The notes under the pieces were generated by a model that saw only the letters and a list, made by a program, of their open reading frames with translations, was not told the origin of the DNA and ran no database searches. DNA of 7,394 nucleotides. Origin: an uncultured Bacillota bacterium (lineage in GTDB: Bacteria; Bacillota_I; Bacilli_A; RFN20; CAG-826). This document shows positions 1-6,471 of this stretch, in pieces. A program made the translations under genes and the position numbers. Numbering within the stretch: the stretch's first letter is position 1; each line of letters starts with the position of its first letter. The stretch lies in NCBI GenBank assembly GCA_946623775.1, contig CAMORJ010000071.1, positions 1-7,394 of the forward strand, written 5' to 3'.

Positions 1-32
1 GGGCTAACTGAGGTCTTTTGGCATATATGGAT

Positions 33-746
33 TTAGTTGGCGGGAACGACGTTTTCTTCCGCGTCGACTTTGATGGTTGCGTCGGCTTGTCCAAGCGTGT
101 AGCTGAGGTCTTCGGTTTGGTCGCCGTCCTTATTGAGGATGAAGTTGACGTTGGCTCCAGCCGGCAATCCTTCAAACGTATATTGATGATCGACGAGCTC
201 ATCGCCTGGCCAGGCTGCCGTTGTGGCGGCGCCCCAAGCATAGATATGGGTCCAGCCTTGGGTCTCATCGATGATGGTCAATTTGACGGTGGCCACTGGG
301 CTTTCGTCAAAACCGGCTCCGGAGGTGTAGTGGTAGACGGAGATATCGCCGATGGTGACCATCATGTCGGTGGTCTGAGCTCCGCCTTCTCCGGCGTTGA
401 AGATAACGCCATACTGCACGCCGATGGTTAATTCGGCAGTATAGGCGTGATCGGTCAAAGCGGCTCCTGGCCAAGCTCCGACGACGGGGTCCGAACCTTT
501 GAAGATGTAAATGTGGGTGTATTGTTGACTGGAGTCAACGAACTGGACGTTCTTGACTTCGGCGATATCGACGCTGCCCGAATCGCCAGATGCGGGGTCG
601 GATGAGGAATCGCCGCCCGCCTGCGAAGGCGTGGTGACTTGGGGCTCAGAAGATTTGCCGCCTTCGGCTGGTTTGGATGTGGATGGCTCGCCGCAGGAAA
701 CTAGCATTGCCGCGGCGGAAAGAATCAAAAATAAGTTCTTCTTCAT
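33..746 (-). CDS. Surface lipoprotein with two tandem CBM26-like starch-binding modules
   Basis: Predicted cell-surface lipoprotein of 237 aa. Residues 1-17 form a Sec/SPII signal (MKKN, hydrophobic core, lipobox LVSC) with lipidation at Cys18. A Ser/Pro/Gly-rich linker covers about 19-62. Two related beta-sandwich-like repeats follow, at about 64-143 and 152-234. Each carries the pattern THIY-x-(W/F), AWPG, a YT strand, an N-x-(I/V)-x-F-like strand and a QT pair. This matches starch-binding module CBM26, where aromatic residues of the YxW and WPG motifs plus a Gln contact alpha-glucan. Candidate ligand residues are Y169, W171, W179 and Q210 in repeat 2, and Y80, F82, W92 and Q124 in repeat 1, where Phe replaces the second Trp. 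No catalytic domain is present, so it should bind rather than cut starch or maltooligosaccharides. The ATG has a well-placed AAAGGA upstream. It is transcribed divergently from the GH2 gene. The lipoprotein call is firm; the CBM26 assignment is by motif only. Confidence 0.85.
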   Translation of the reverse strand: MKKNLFLILSAAAMLVSCGEPSTSKPAEGGKSSEPQVTTPSQAGGDSSSDPASGDSGSVDIAEVKNVQFVDSSQQYTHIYIFKGSDPVVGAWPGAALTDHAYTAELTIGVQYGVIFNAGEGGAQTTDMMVTIGDISVYHYTSGAGFDESPVATVKLTIIDETQGWTHIYAWGAATTAAWPGDELVDHQYTFEGLPAGANVNFILNKDGDQTEDLSYTLGQADATIKVDAEENVVPAN

Positions 747-752
747 ATTCAG

Positions 753-758
753 TCCTTT
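753..758 (-). promoter_or_regulatory. Ribosome binding site of the CBM26 lipoprotein gene
   Basis: On the minus strand this reads AAAGGA and sits 6 nt upstream of the ATG at 746-744. It fixes the start of the lipoprotein in front of its signal peptide. Confidence 0.75.
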
Positions 759-776
759 CTGGGAAATTGTATTTCT

Positions 777-804
777 AGTTTAGTGCTTCTACTTGAATAT
801 TCAA
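777..804 (-). promoter_or_regulatory. Candidate promoter of the CBM26 lipoprotein gene
   Basis: On the minus strand, TTGAAT (799-804) and TAAACT (777-782) are separated by 16 bp. Each matches four of six sigma-A consensus bases. Transcription would start near 770, giving a leader of about 24 nt that includes the ribosome binding site. The match is weak, and an alternative -10 (TATATT, minus strand, 804-809) lies just upstream without a good -35. Confidence 0.35.
793..804. promoter_or_regulatory. Perfect 12-bp palindrome TTGAATATTCAA, possible operator
   Basis: A perfect inverted repeat without a spacer in the divergent intergenic region. Its left-reading half is also the candidate -35 of the lipoprotein gene, so a bound repressor would block that promoter. 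The region is AT-rich, so a chance palindrome of this kind is possible. Confidence 0.35.
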
Positions 805-830
805 ATATATTGATAAGCCGCTTACAAATA

Positions 831-861
831 TGTCATTTATCACTCAGATTCTGTCATTAAT
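831..861 (+). repeat. Direct repeat TGTCATT(T/A)AT spaced by 21 bp, possible activator half-sites
   Basis: TGTCATTTAT at 831-840 recurs as TGTCATTAAT at 852-861, with nine of ten bases identical and a start-to-start spacing of 21 bp (two helical turns). The copies are centred near -61 and -40 relative to the transcription start inferred for the GH2 gene at about 897. The downstream copy abuts the place where a -35 element should be, and that element is poor. Same-face direct repeats next to a defective -35 are typical of AraC/XylS-family activator sites. No regulator gene is in the window, so the identity of the binder is inference. Confidence 0.4.
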
Positions 862-881
862 GTGTCCCATAAACTTTGTTT

Positions 882-890
882 TGCTATAAT
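882..890 (+). promoter_or_regulatory. Extended -10 promoter of the GH2 gene
   Basis: TGCTATAAT combines a consensus -10 (TATAAT, 885-890) with the upstream TG of an extended -10. No good -35 lies 16-18 bp upstream (around 861-867). Transcription would start near 897, leaving a leader of about 36 nt containing the strong ribosome binding site at 921-929. Confidence 0.65.
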
Positions 891-920
891 TCCGCTGCAA
901 CAAACTACAATGTTTTTTCC

Positions 921-929
921 AAAGGAGGG
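921..929 (+). promoter_or_regulatory. Strong ribosome binding site that sets the GH2 start
   Basis: AAAGGAGGG lies 3 nt before the ATG at 933 and is close to full complementarity with the 16S anti-Shine-Dalgarno sequence. It excludes the longer TTG-initiated reading. Confidence 0.85.
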
Positions 930-932
930 ACT

Positions 933-3272
933 ATGGAGCTTTCGTTAAATGAGAATTGGCTTTTGAAACGCATCGGCGGAGAACCATTGGAAATGATGGT
1001 CAATGTTCCCTATGACTGCATGCTTTTGGACAAAGTGTCCCTCGAATCCAAAGGTGGACCCAATATCTGCTGGCTCGACTGCGCAGACTACTCTTTGGAA
1101 AGGGATATTGAGATTCCAAAGGAACTGGAAGGCAAGGATCTCATCATCGAATTCGAAGGCGTCTACCATAATGCCGAGGTATACCTAAACGATGAGCTGA
1201 TTGCCACCCGTCCCTACGGTTTTACCAATTTCTATGTCGATATCACCGACAAAATCCATTATGGCGGCGTCGACCACATCAAGGTGATTGCCCATAACGC
1301 CGACCAACCCAATTCGCGTTTTTACACCGGATCTGGCATCTATCGTCCCGTTCATCTTTATGTATTAAATAAGAAGCGCGTGAACTTGAATGGCATCAAG
1401 GTATTGCCATTGGACCATGAGAAGAAACTCGTCCGCCTAAAGGTTTCATCCACCTGCAAAGGGGAGCTCGGCATCCGCTTCCTCGATGAAGGCGGAAAGG
1501 TTTTGGCGGAAGACAAACAGCCTACCGAGGGAGAGTTCGAAAAGGAGTATTCCTTGCCTGAGGCTAAGCTTTGGTCGCCGGCGTCTCCGAACCTTATCAC
1601 GGTGGAGATTTCTTTCGAAAACGAAACATATCTCGACTATTTTGGCCTTCGCACCATCTCCGTTTCCGCCGAAAAAGGCTTTCAAATCAACGGTGAGAAG
1701 ATCCTACTGCAAGGCGCTTGCCTCCACGCCGACAATGGTATCATCGGGGCTGCTAGCTACAGGGCCGCCGAGTTCCGCAAAGTCCGTTTGATGAAGGAAG
1801 CGGGGTACAACGCAATCCGCTCTGCCCATAACCCGATGTCTAAATCCATGTTGGAGGCATGCGACCGCTTGGGCGTCCTCGTCATGGAAGAATACGTCGA
1901 CATGTGGATCATGCATAAGCTCAAATACGACTACGCGAGCTATTGCCGCGACTATTATGAGCAAGACCTTATCGATATGTGCGACAAGGACTATAACCGC
2001 CCGTCGGTCGTCTTATTCTCGACCGGCAACGAGGTTGGCGAATCCTCAAAGCCAGAAGGAATCGAATTCGGCGGCAAGCTATCGGATGTGGTTAGGAAGC
2101 ATGGCGCGAATTGGCCCGTGACCTGCGGCATCAACGTATTCTTCAATGCGCTGTGCGCGATGGGGATGGGCGTCTATTCCGACTCCAAAGCCGAAAAGAA
2201 GCAAGCGGTCGGAAGCGAATTCTTCAATAATCTCGCTGGCTTGACCGGCGACTCATTCATGAAGTGGGGCGCCACATGGCCAATCGTAGACCGCAAGACA
2301 AAAGGCATCTTCGAACACCTCGATGTCGCAGGCTATAACTACGGCATCGGCCGTTATCGTCACGACGCAAAGAAATATAAAAACCGCGTGATCCTCGGCT
2401 CCGAAACATTCTGCTCCGATGCGGTCGAATTCATGCGCTTGGCAGATGAAATCCCCAGCCTAATCGGCGACTTCGTTTGGGCGGGCATGGATTATCTTGG
2501 CGAAATCGCCATCGGATCCTGGGAATACGCCGAATACGCCGACACGTTCCAAAAGGCCCCAGGCTGGATGAGCGCAGGCTCTGGAAGAGTCGACCTCGTC
2601 GGCAATTTCCTGGGTGAGGTCTACTACACCAAAATGGCCTTCCGCCAGATCCCCATCGCGATGGCGGTCGTTCCTGTCAGCCATACTGGCGAGAAGCATT
2701 CGCCATCCGCATGGAAATTCTCCAACGCCTTGCCGACTTGGAGTTGGAACGGTTTGGAAGGAAAACCGGCCGAAGTTGAGGTCTACAGTACCTATCCGAA
2801 GGTCGGATTGTTCATCAACGGCAAGCAAGTCGCTATCAAAAAGAGCAAGAAAGACGGCAAAACGGCATTCCGCTTGCCATATGAGCAAGGCGAACTGAAA
2901 GCCGTTGCATATGCAAAAGACGGAACCGAGGCCGCATCTTATTGCCTGAGAAGCGGTGGGGAAGAGAATCATCTTGAAGCGTTTGCTGAGCCGGTGGATC
3001 CTCGCTTCAACGATCTCCGTTACATCAAGCTCGCTTATACCGACGGGCAAGGCAATGTGAAGCCCTTGCTGCGCGGCAGGATTGACGTGGAAGTCGAAGG
3101 CGGCATCCTAATCGCCCTTGGGCATGGCTGCCCATTCAATAAAGATGGCTACAAGAACAGCTGGACCAACACCTATTACGGGCAGGCCCTCGCTGTGGTC
3201 GAATACCATGGCAAGCCCATCAAATTGAAAGCGAAATCAGAATTCGGAAACGTCGAAATCGTCGTTGAATAA
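933..3272 (+). CDS. Glycoside hydrolase family 2 enzyme (beta-galactosidase-like, DUF4982 type)
   Basis: A 779-aa cytoplasmic enzyme predicted to release a beta-linked sugar (galactose, glucuronate or mannose type) from oligosaccharides by the retaining GH2 mechanism. An N-terminal sugar-binding sandwich (about 1-145) ends in the family motif GSGIYR (133-138). An immunoglobulin-like domain follows (about 150-255), then the TIM barrel (about 257-570) with SAHNP (297-301), acid/base E367 in GNE, and probable nucleophile E491 in GSETF. A DUF4982 domain (about 600-655, with W603, W605 and NGK at 629-631) and a GH2 C-terminal domain (about 675-779, with the YYGQALAVV segment) complete it. There is no signal peptide. 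The ATG at 933 is chosen because AAAGGAGGG ends 3 nt upstream; an in-frame TTG at 876 lies upstream of the -10 box and would not be transcribed. The usual PHD motif near the N-terminus is PYD here. The gene ends at a hairpin terminator. Family is firm; the substrate is not determinable. Confidence 0.93.
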   Translation: MELSLNENWLLKRIGGEPLEMMVNVPYDCMLLDKVSLESKGGPNICWLDCADYSLERDIEIPKELEGKDLIIEFEGVYHNAEVYLNDELIATRPYGFTNFYVDITDKIHYGGVDHIKVIAHNADQPNSRFYTGSGIYRPVHLYVLNKKRVNLNGIKVLPLDHEKKLVRLKVSSTCKGELGIRFLDEGGKVLAEDKQPTEGEFEKEYSLPEAKLWSPASPNLITVEISFENETYLDYFGLRTISVSAEKGFQINGEKILLQGACLHADNGIIGAASYRAAEFRKVRLMKEAGYNAIRSAHNPMSKSMLEACDRLGVLVMEEYVDMWIMHKLKYDYASYCRDYYEQDLIDMCDKDYNRPSVVLFSTGNEVGESSKPEGIEFGGKLSDVVRKHGANWPVTCGINVFFNALCAMGMGVYSDSKAEKKQAVGSEFFNNLAGLTGDSFMKWGATWPIVDRKTKGIFEHLDVAGYNYGIGRYRHDAKKYKNRVILGSETFCSDAVEFMRLADEIPSLIGDFVWAGMDYLGEIAIGSWEYAEYADTFQKAPGWMSAGSGRVDLVGNFLGEVYYTKMAFRQIPIAMAVVPVSHTGEKHSPSAWKFSNALPTWSWNGLEGKPAEVEVYSTYPKVGLFINGKQVAIKKSKKDGKTAFRLPYEQGELKAVAYAKDGTEAASYCLRSGGEENHLEAFAEPVDPRFNDLRYIKLAYTDGQGNVKPLLRGRIDVEVEGGILIALGHGCPFNKDGYKNSWTNTYYGQALAVVEYHGKPIKLKAKSEFGNVEIVVE

Positions 3273-3281
3273 ACAAAATGA

Positions 3282-3317
3282 AAAACGAGTCATGTGCTTA
3301 GGTGCCTGACTCGTTTT
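3282..3317. terminator. Bidirectional intrinsic terminator between convergent genes
   Basis: The arms AAAACGAGTCA (3282-3292) and TGACTCGTTTT (3307-3317) are perfectly complementary over 11 bp around a 14-nt loop. The T run at 3314-3317 serves the plus-strand GH2 gene, and the A run at 3281-3285 gives the U run for the minus-strand signal peptidase gene. The right arm overlaps the stop codon of the signal peptidase gene (3316-3318). The GC part of the stem is short (about 7 bp, CGAGTCA), so strength is moderate. Confidence 0.8.
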
Positions 3318-4017
3318 AATGTGAAATCGAAGACACGTCCTCGCTCTTTTTGTCTAATATCTCAAATAGGAGCAAGACCCCTAAGTCGTAAACGCTGCCT
3401 GCAAGGGCGATATAGATTCCAGGCGTGTATCCTAGGTAATTGACGAAGGATAGGAATCCAAGCTTTTTGACGTAAATGCCTTTGATTTCGCTTTTGGCCA
3501 CGCTCCAGTCATCGCGGCTTGGGTTATTGTCGCCCTGAGTGATGCAACTCCCATCCTCCTGGATCTCAACGACGCGGTGAACGATCAAGGCGTTGTTTTT
3601 CTCGAAAAGGATAACGTCATATTGCTTGATATCCTGCTTGTCATAAACATCGAACACGGCGACATCGTATTGGGCGATTTGATTGTCTAAGCCATAAGTC
3701 TTCAAATAGGTGTTGGACTGATGCTTGGCGGCCATCGAGGGGGAATTGACCGAGACATAGTATTGGTTTCCGAACGCCGGAGCGGCGCGGTAGACGATTT
3801 TTATCCCCAAGGAAAACGCCGAAGCCGCGAAAAGGGCGATGAGCCCCAGCGACAATCCGAGCTTGCCTTTTCTCGAAATCTCGGGGACGCCGCCTTCAGC
3901 TTCTCCGGATTGCTTCAGCTTTTTGTGCCTGTTATAGCAAAAGTAAGTCAGGTAGGCGCTGGAAATGAAAATGAGGATTCCCAACAATACGGCGATTAAA
4001 ATCTCTGATCCTACCAT
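3316..4017 (-). CDS. Signal peptidase I, SipW/ER (Ser-His) type, three membrane segments
   Basis: A 233-aa membrane serine peptidase predicted to remove signal peptides from exported proteins (S26B-like). Transmembrane segments are predicted at about 5-27 and 53-75, followed by the catalytic domain and a C-terminal segment at about 199-221. The nucleophile is Ser94 in NSPSM and the general base is His147 in IVHRVVEI, the position taken by Lys in Lep-type bacterial enzymes. The conserved box GDNN follows (162-165), with D169 and D170 as the probable third acid residue. Two N-terminal membrane segments are unusual, as SipW-like enzymes commonly have one before the serine; a charged Lys/Glu-rich stretch (30-52) separates them. 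The ATG at 4017 is chosen because the open frame farther upstream (to TTG 4242) runs antisense into the GH94 gene. Ribosome binding is weak: GGAAAGG lies 12 nt from the ATG. It ends convergently with GH2 at a shared terminator. Substrates are unknown. Confidence 0.85.
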   Translation of the reverse strand: MVGSEILIAVLLGILIFISSAYLTYFCYNRHKKLKQSGEAEGGVPEISRKGKLGLSLGLIALFAASAFSLGIKIVYRAAPAFGNQYYVSVNSPSMAAKHQSNTYLKTYGLDNQIAQYDVAVFDVYDKQDIKQYDVILFEKNNALIVHRVVEIQEDGSCITQGDNNPSRDDWSVAKSEIKGIYVKKLGFLSFVNYLGYTPGIYIALAGSVYDLGVLLLFEILDKKSEDVSSISH

Positions 4018-4061
4018 GGTTATGCTGTGCCTTTCCGCCTTCGTGTATGCGCCTGTCGCGC

Positions 4062-4090
4062 TTGAAGATGCGGTGTGCAAAACATATAAT
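4062..4090 (+). promoter_or_regulatory. Sigma-A-type promoter of the GH94 operon
   Basis: TTGAAG (4062-4067) and a perfect TATAAT (4085-4090) are separated by 17 bp. Transcription should begin near 4097, only about 17 nt before the GH94 ATG. It lies between the divergent start codons of the signal peptidase and GH94 genes, which also supports starting the signal peptidase at 4017. No convincing promoter is visible for the minus-strand gene in this 96-bp interval. Confidence 0.7.
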
Positions 4091-4113
4091 ACTGGAAACA
4101 GAAAAACACGCCC

Positions 4114-6471
4114 ATGAAATTCCAAAACAAGTATGGCTATTTTTCGGACGATGGAACCGAATACGTCATCACCGACCCTTTTACTCCGCGCCCTTGGGTC
4201 AACGTCATTTCCAACGGCGACTATTCCATCATCGTTTCCCAAACGGGAGGCGGTTTCTCGTTTAGAGACAACGCCGAGCAGAACCGTTTGACCCGCCTAT
4301 ATCAGGACCTCATCAAAGACAATTGGGGCAAGTATTACTACATCCGCGACAAAAAGAGCGGGAAGTATTTCTCCTCGACTCTTAAGCCGATGATGGAAGG
4401 CTATGACTCATACGAGGTCACGGTCGGAATCGGCTATTCGAGATTCAAGAGGGTGCAGGATGGCCTAGAAGTCGAGACCACGGTTTTCGTTTCCAGCGAC
4501 AAGCCGATGGAATTCGCGGTCATTAGAATCAAAAACCTCTCAAGCGAGTCCCGCGAGCTGGATGTGACGAATTATTTCGAATGGGCGCCTGGCATCGCCT
4601 ATGACAACCACCGCGAATTCCATAAACTCTTCACGTCGATCGAAGTCGATCCGAAGCTCAATGCGATGCTTGTAAGGAAATGCCTCTATGGCTTCCCCGA
4701 CGAAATCGGAAGATACAACAACGACGATTGGCCCTATACAGGCTTCCTGACCTGCAGCGAGAAAATCGCTTCCTATGACGGAGACAAGGAAGCGTTCCTC
4801 GGAATGTACCACGACGAGACCAATGCGGTCGCGATGTCCAAGCCAAACCTCAGCAATTCCGATGGGCGCTTCGGCGATCCCTGCGGCAGCTTGAGGGTAG
4901 ATGTGAGTCTTGCCCCAGGAGAAAGCAAAGCCATCGTCTATAGTTTGGGCATGGCAAGGCAAGGAAGCGAGAGCTATGAAAGCCTCATCGCTTTATGCAA
5001 CGAAGATAATGCCATGAAAGAGCTGGAAGGGGTGAAAGCCTTCTGGGACCGCTTGCTTAAGAAAGACGTCGTGAAGACCGGAAACGATGAGCTGGATTTC
5101 TTCACGAACATCTGGAGCAAATATCAGGCTATCTCCGGCAGGCTATATGCCAAAGCCGCCTATTACCAAATCAGCGGCGGCATCGGATACCGCGATCAAT
5201 TGCAGGACTCCCTCGTGTTCTTGGAGGGCAATCCTGAGCTCACAAAGAAGCAAATACTGCTACACGCCTCCCACCAATTCTATAAGGGAGACGTTCAGCA
5301 TTGGTGGCTGACCATCAATCCTTGGGGACCTAGAGGCAATTGCTCAGACGATTTCCTTTGGCTTCCTTTCGCCGTCATCCATTACATCAATGAGACCGGC
5401 GACAAATCCATCTTGGACGAGAAGTCCCGTTATTTGGACCATGATGAGGAATCGGTTTTCGAGCACGTCAAGAAAGCCATCTTCCGCAGCATTGAGCTCA
5501 CTTCTAGCCGCGGCGTCCCCCTGATGGGCGATCACGACTGGAACGATGGCTTGTCCGCCGTCGGGCATCGTCTGAAAGGAGAATCGTTCTGGGTCAGCGA
5601 ATTCCTGTATTGGATTCTGGATAGGCTTGAGCCCCTTGCCGCGGAACGCGACGAAGAGTTCGCCAAAGCGATTCGCGAAAAGAAAGAACTCACCAGGAAG
5701 ACGTTCAATGAATACGGCTGGGATGGTTCCTATTTCTTGCAAGGCACGAATGACTTCGGCGAATTGATCGGGTCTTCCTCTTGCGTCGAGGGAAAAGTGT
5801 TCCTCAATCCTCAGATATGGGCCGTGATCTCGGATATCACCACGCAAGATAGAAAGAAGAAAGCGATGGAAGCGGTGAGCCAATATCTTTTGAAGGATTA
5901 TGGCGCTTTGCTCCTATATCCCGCATACACAAAACCGTATCGGGAAATCGGCTATGTGACCCGTTATGCGCCAGGGCTTCGCGAGAATGGCGGCGTCTAT
6001 ACCCACGCCGCGGCATGGGCGACTTGGGCATATGCATTAATGGGCGACAACGAAAAGGCATATGAAGCCTATATCAAAATCAACCCCATCAGCAGAACCC
6101 GCGACCCCGATCGATTCATCAGCGAGCCCTATGTCACCCCCGGCAACAGCGATGGCCCGATCTCGCCCTACTACGGAAGAGGCGGATGGAGCTGGTACAG
6201 CGGCTCCGCCCAATGGATGCACTATGTCGCGGTCCATGCGATATTGGGCGTCGAAGGCGTTGGATGCGGCATCAAAATCGAGCCGCATCTGCCGAAGGGC
6301 ATGGACGAATATTCCTATACGCGTATGTTCAACAAATCGCGAATTCGCATATACGTCTGCCGCGGATTGGAGGATTCTTTGCTCGTGAATGGCAAGAAAG
6401 CCTCAGGCAACATCGTCCCGATCTCCGGAAAAGACGAAGACTATGAAATCGAAATGACCATCAAAGGATAA
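4114..6471 (+). CDS. GH94 glycoside phosphorylase (cellobiose/chitobiose phosphorylase-like)
   Basis: A 785-aa cytoplasmic enzyme predicted to cleave a beta-linked disaccharide with inorganic phosphate, giving an alpha-sugar 1-phosphate with inversion. The N-terminus (KYGYFSDDGTEYVIT, then TGGGFSF) is characteristic of GH94. The order is a beta-sandwich domain (about 1-290), helical linker (about 295-330), (alpha/alpha)6 barrel (about 330-710) and C-terminal beta domain (to 785); length is normal for cellobiose or laminaribiose phosphorylases. Conserved blocks are GYRDQLQD (358-365), GDVQHWW (392-398), SDDFLWLP (411-418) and DWND (475-478), which holds the catalytic acid Asp. ENGGVYTH ends in H631, the probable phosphate-binding His, and WYSGSAQW (694-701) is the phosphate loop. 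Two deviations: HWW is followed by LTINPWG instead of the common HP, and the loop Thr-Gly is Ser-Gly (696-697). There is no signal peptide. The leader is very short with a poor ribosome binding site. It is 10 nt from the downstream transporter lipoprotein gene, so they are co-transcribed. The family is firm; the exact disaccharide is not assigned. Confidence 0.93.
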   Translation: MKFQNKYGYFSDDGTEYVITDPFTPRPWVNVISNGDYSIIVSQTGGGFSFRDNAEQNRLTRLYQDLIKDNWGKYYYIRDKKSGKYFSSTLKPMMEGYDSYEVTVGIGYSRFKRVQDGLEVETTVFVSSDKPMEFAVIRIKNLSSESRELDVTNYFEWAPGIAYDNHREFHKLFTSIEVDPKLNAMLVRKCLYGFPDEIGRYNNDDWPYTGFLTCSEKIASYDGDKEAFLGMYHDETNAVAMSKPNLSNSDGRFGDPCGSLRVDVSLAPGESKAIVYSLGMARQGSESYESLIALCNEDNAMKELEGVKAFWDRLLKKDVVKTGNDELDFFTNIWSKYQAISGRLYAKAAYYQISGGIGYRDQLQDSLVFLEGNPELTKKQILLHASHQFYKGDVQHWWLTINPWGPRGNCSDDFLWLPFAVIHYINETGDKSILDEKSRYLDHDEESVFEHVKKAIFRSIELTSSRGVPLMGDHDWNDGLSAVGHRLKGESFWVSEFLYWILDRLEPLAAERDEEFAKAIREKKELTRKTFNEYGWDGSYFLQGTNDFGELIGSSSCVEGKVFLNPQIWAVISDITTQDRKKKAMEAVSQYLLKDYGALLLYPAYTKPYREIGYVTRYAPGLRENGGVYTHAAAWATWAYALMGDNEKAYEAYIKINPISRTRDPDRFISEPYVTPGNSDGPISPYYGRGGWSWYSGSAQWMHYVAVHAILGVEGVGCGIKIEPHLPKGMDEYSYTRMFNKSRIRIYVCRGLEDSLLVNGKKASGNIVPISGKDEDYEIEMTIKG

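Noticed and set aside
1..32. Possible terminator after the CBM26 lipoprotein gene
   Set aside because: Only 32 bases follow the stop before the window edge; an AAAAGACCTCAG segment could be one arm of a hairpin, but its partner is not visible.
18..431. Plus-strand open frame of 137 codons
   Set aside because: It is antisense to the CBM26 lipoprotein, has no ribosome binding site and shows no recognisable domain; the minus-strand frame has a lipobox, repeats and a good ribosome binding site.
876..932. N-terminal extension of GH2 from a TTG codon
   Set aside because: The TTG is upstream of the -10 box (885-890), and a near-perfect ribosome binding site precedes the ATG at 933.
2460..3050. Minus-strand open frame of 196 codons
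   Set aside because: It lies wholly within the GH2 gene on the opposite strand, with no family features or ribosome binding site; explained as a shadow of the real coding frame.
4018..4113. Promoter for the minus-strand signal peptidase gene
   Set aside because: Candidates such as TTGCAC or TATTAT lack a partner hexamer at 16-18 bp; nothing convincing was found.
4018..4242. 75-residue N-terminal extension of the signal peptidase from a TTG codon
   Set aside because: It overlaps the GH94 coding region and promoter on the opposite strand and gives a non-homologous, mostly polar extension; the first ATG at 4017 gives a normal membrane start.
5344..5883. Minus-strand open frame of 179 codons
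   Set aside because: It lies antisense inside the conserved GH94 barrel, with no supporting motif.
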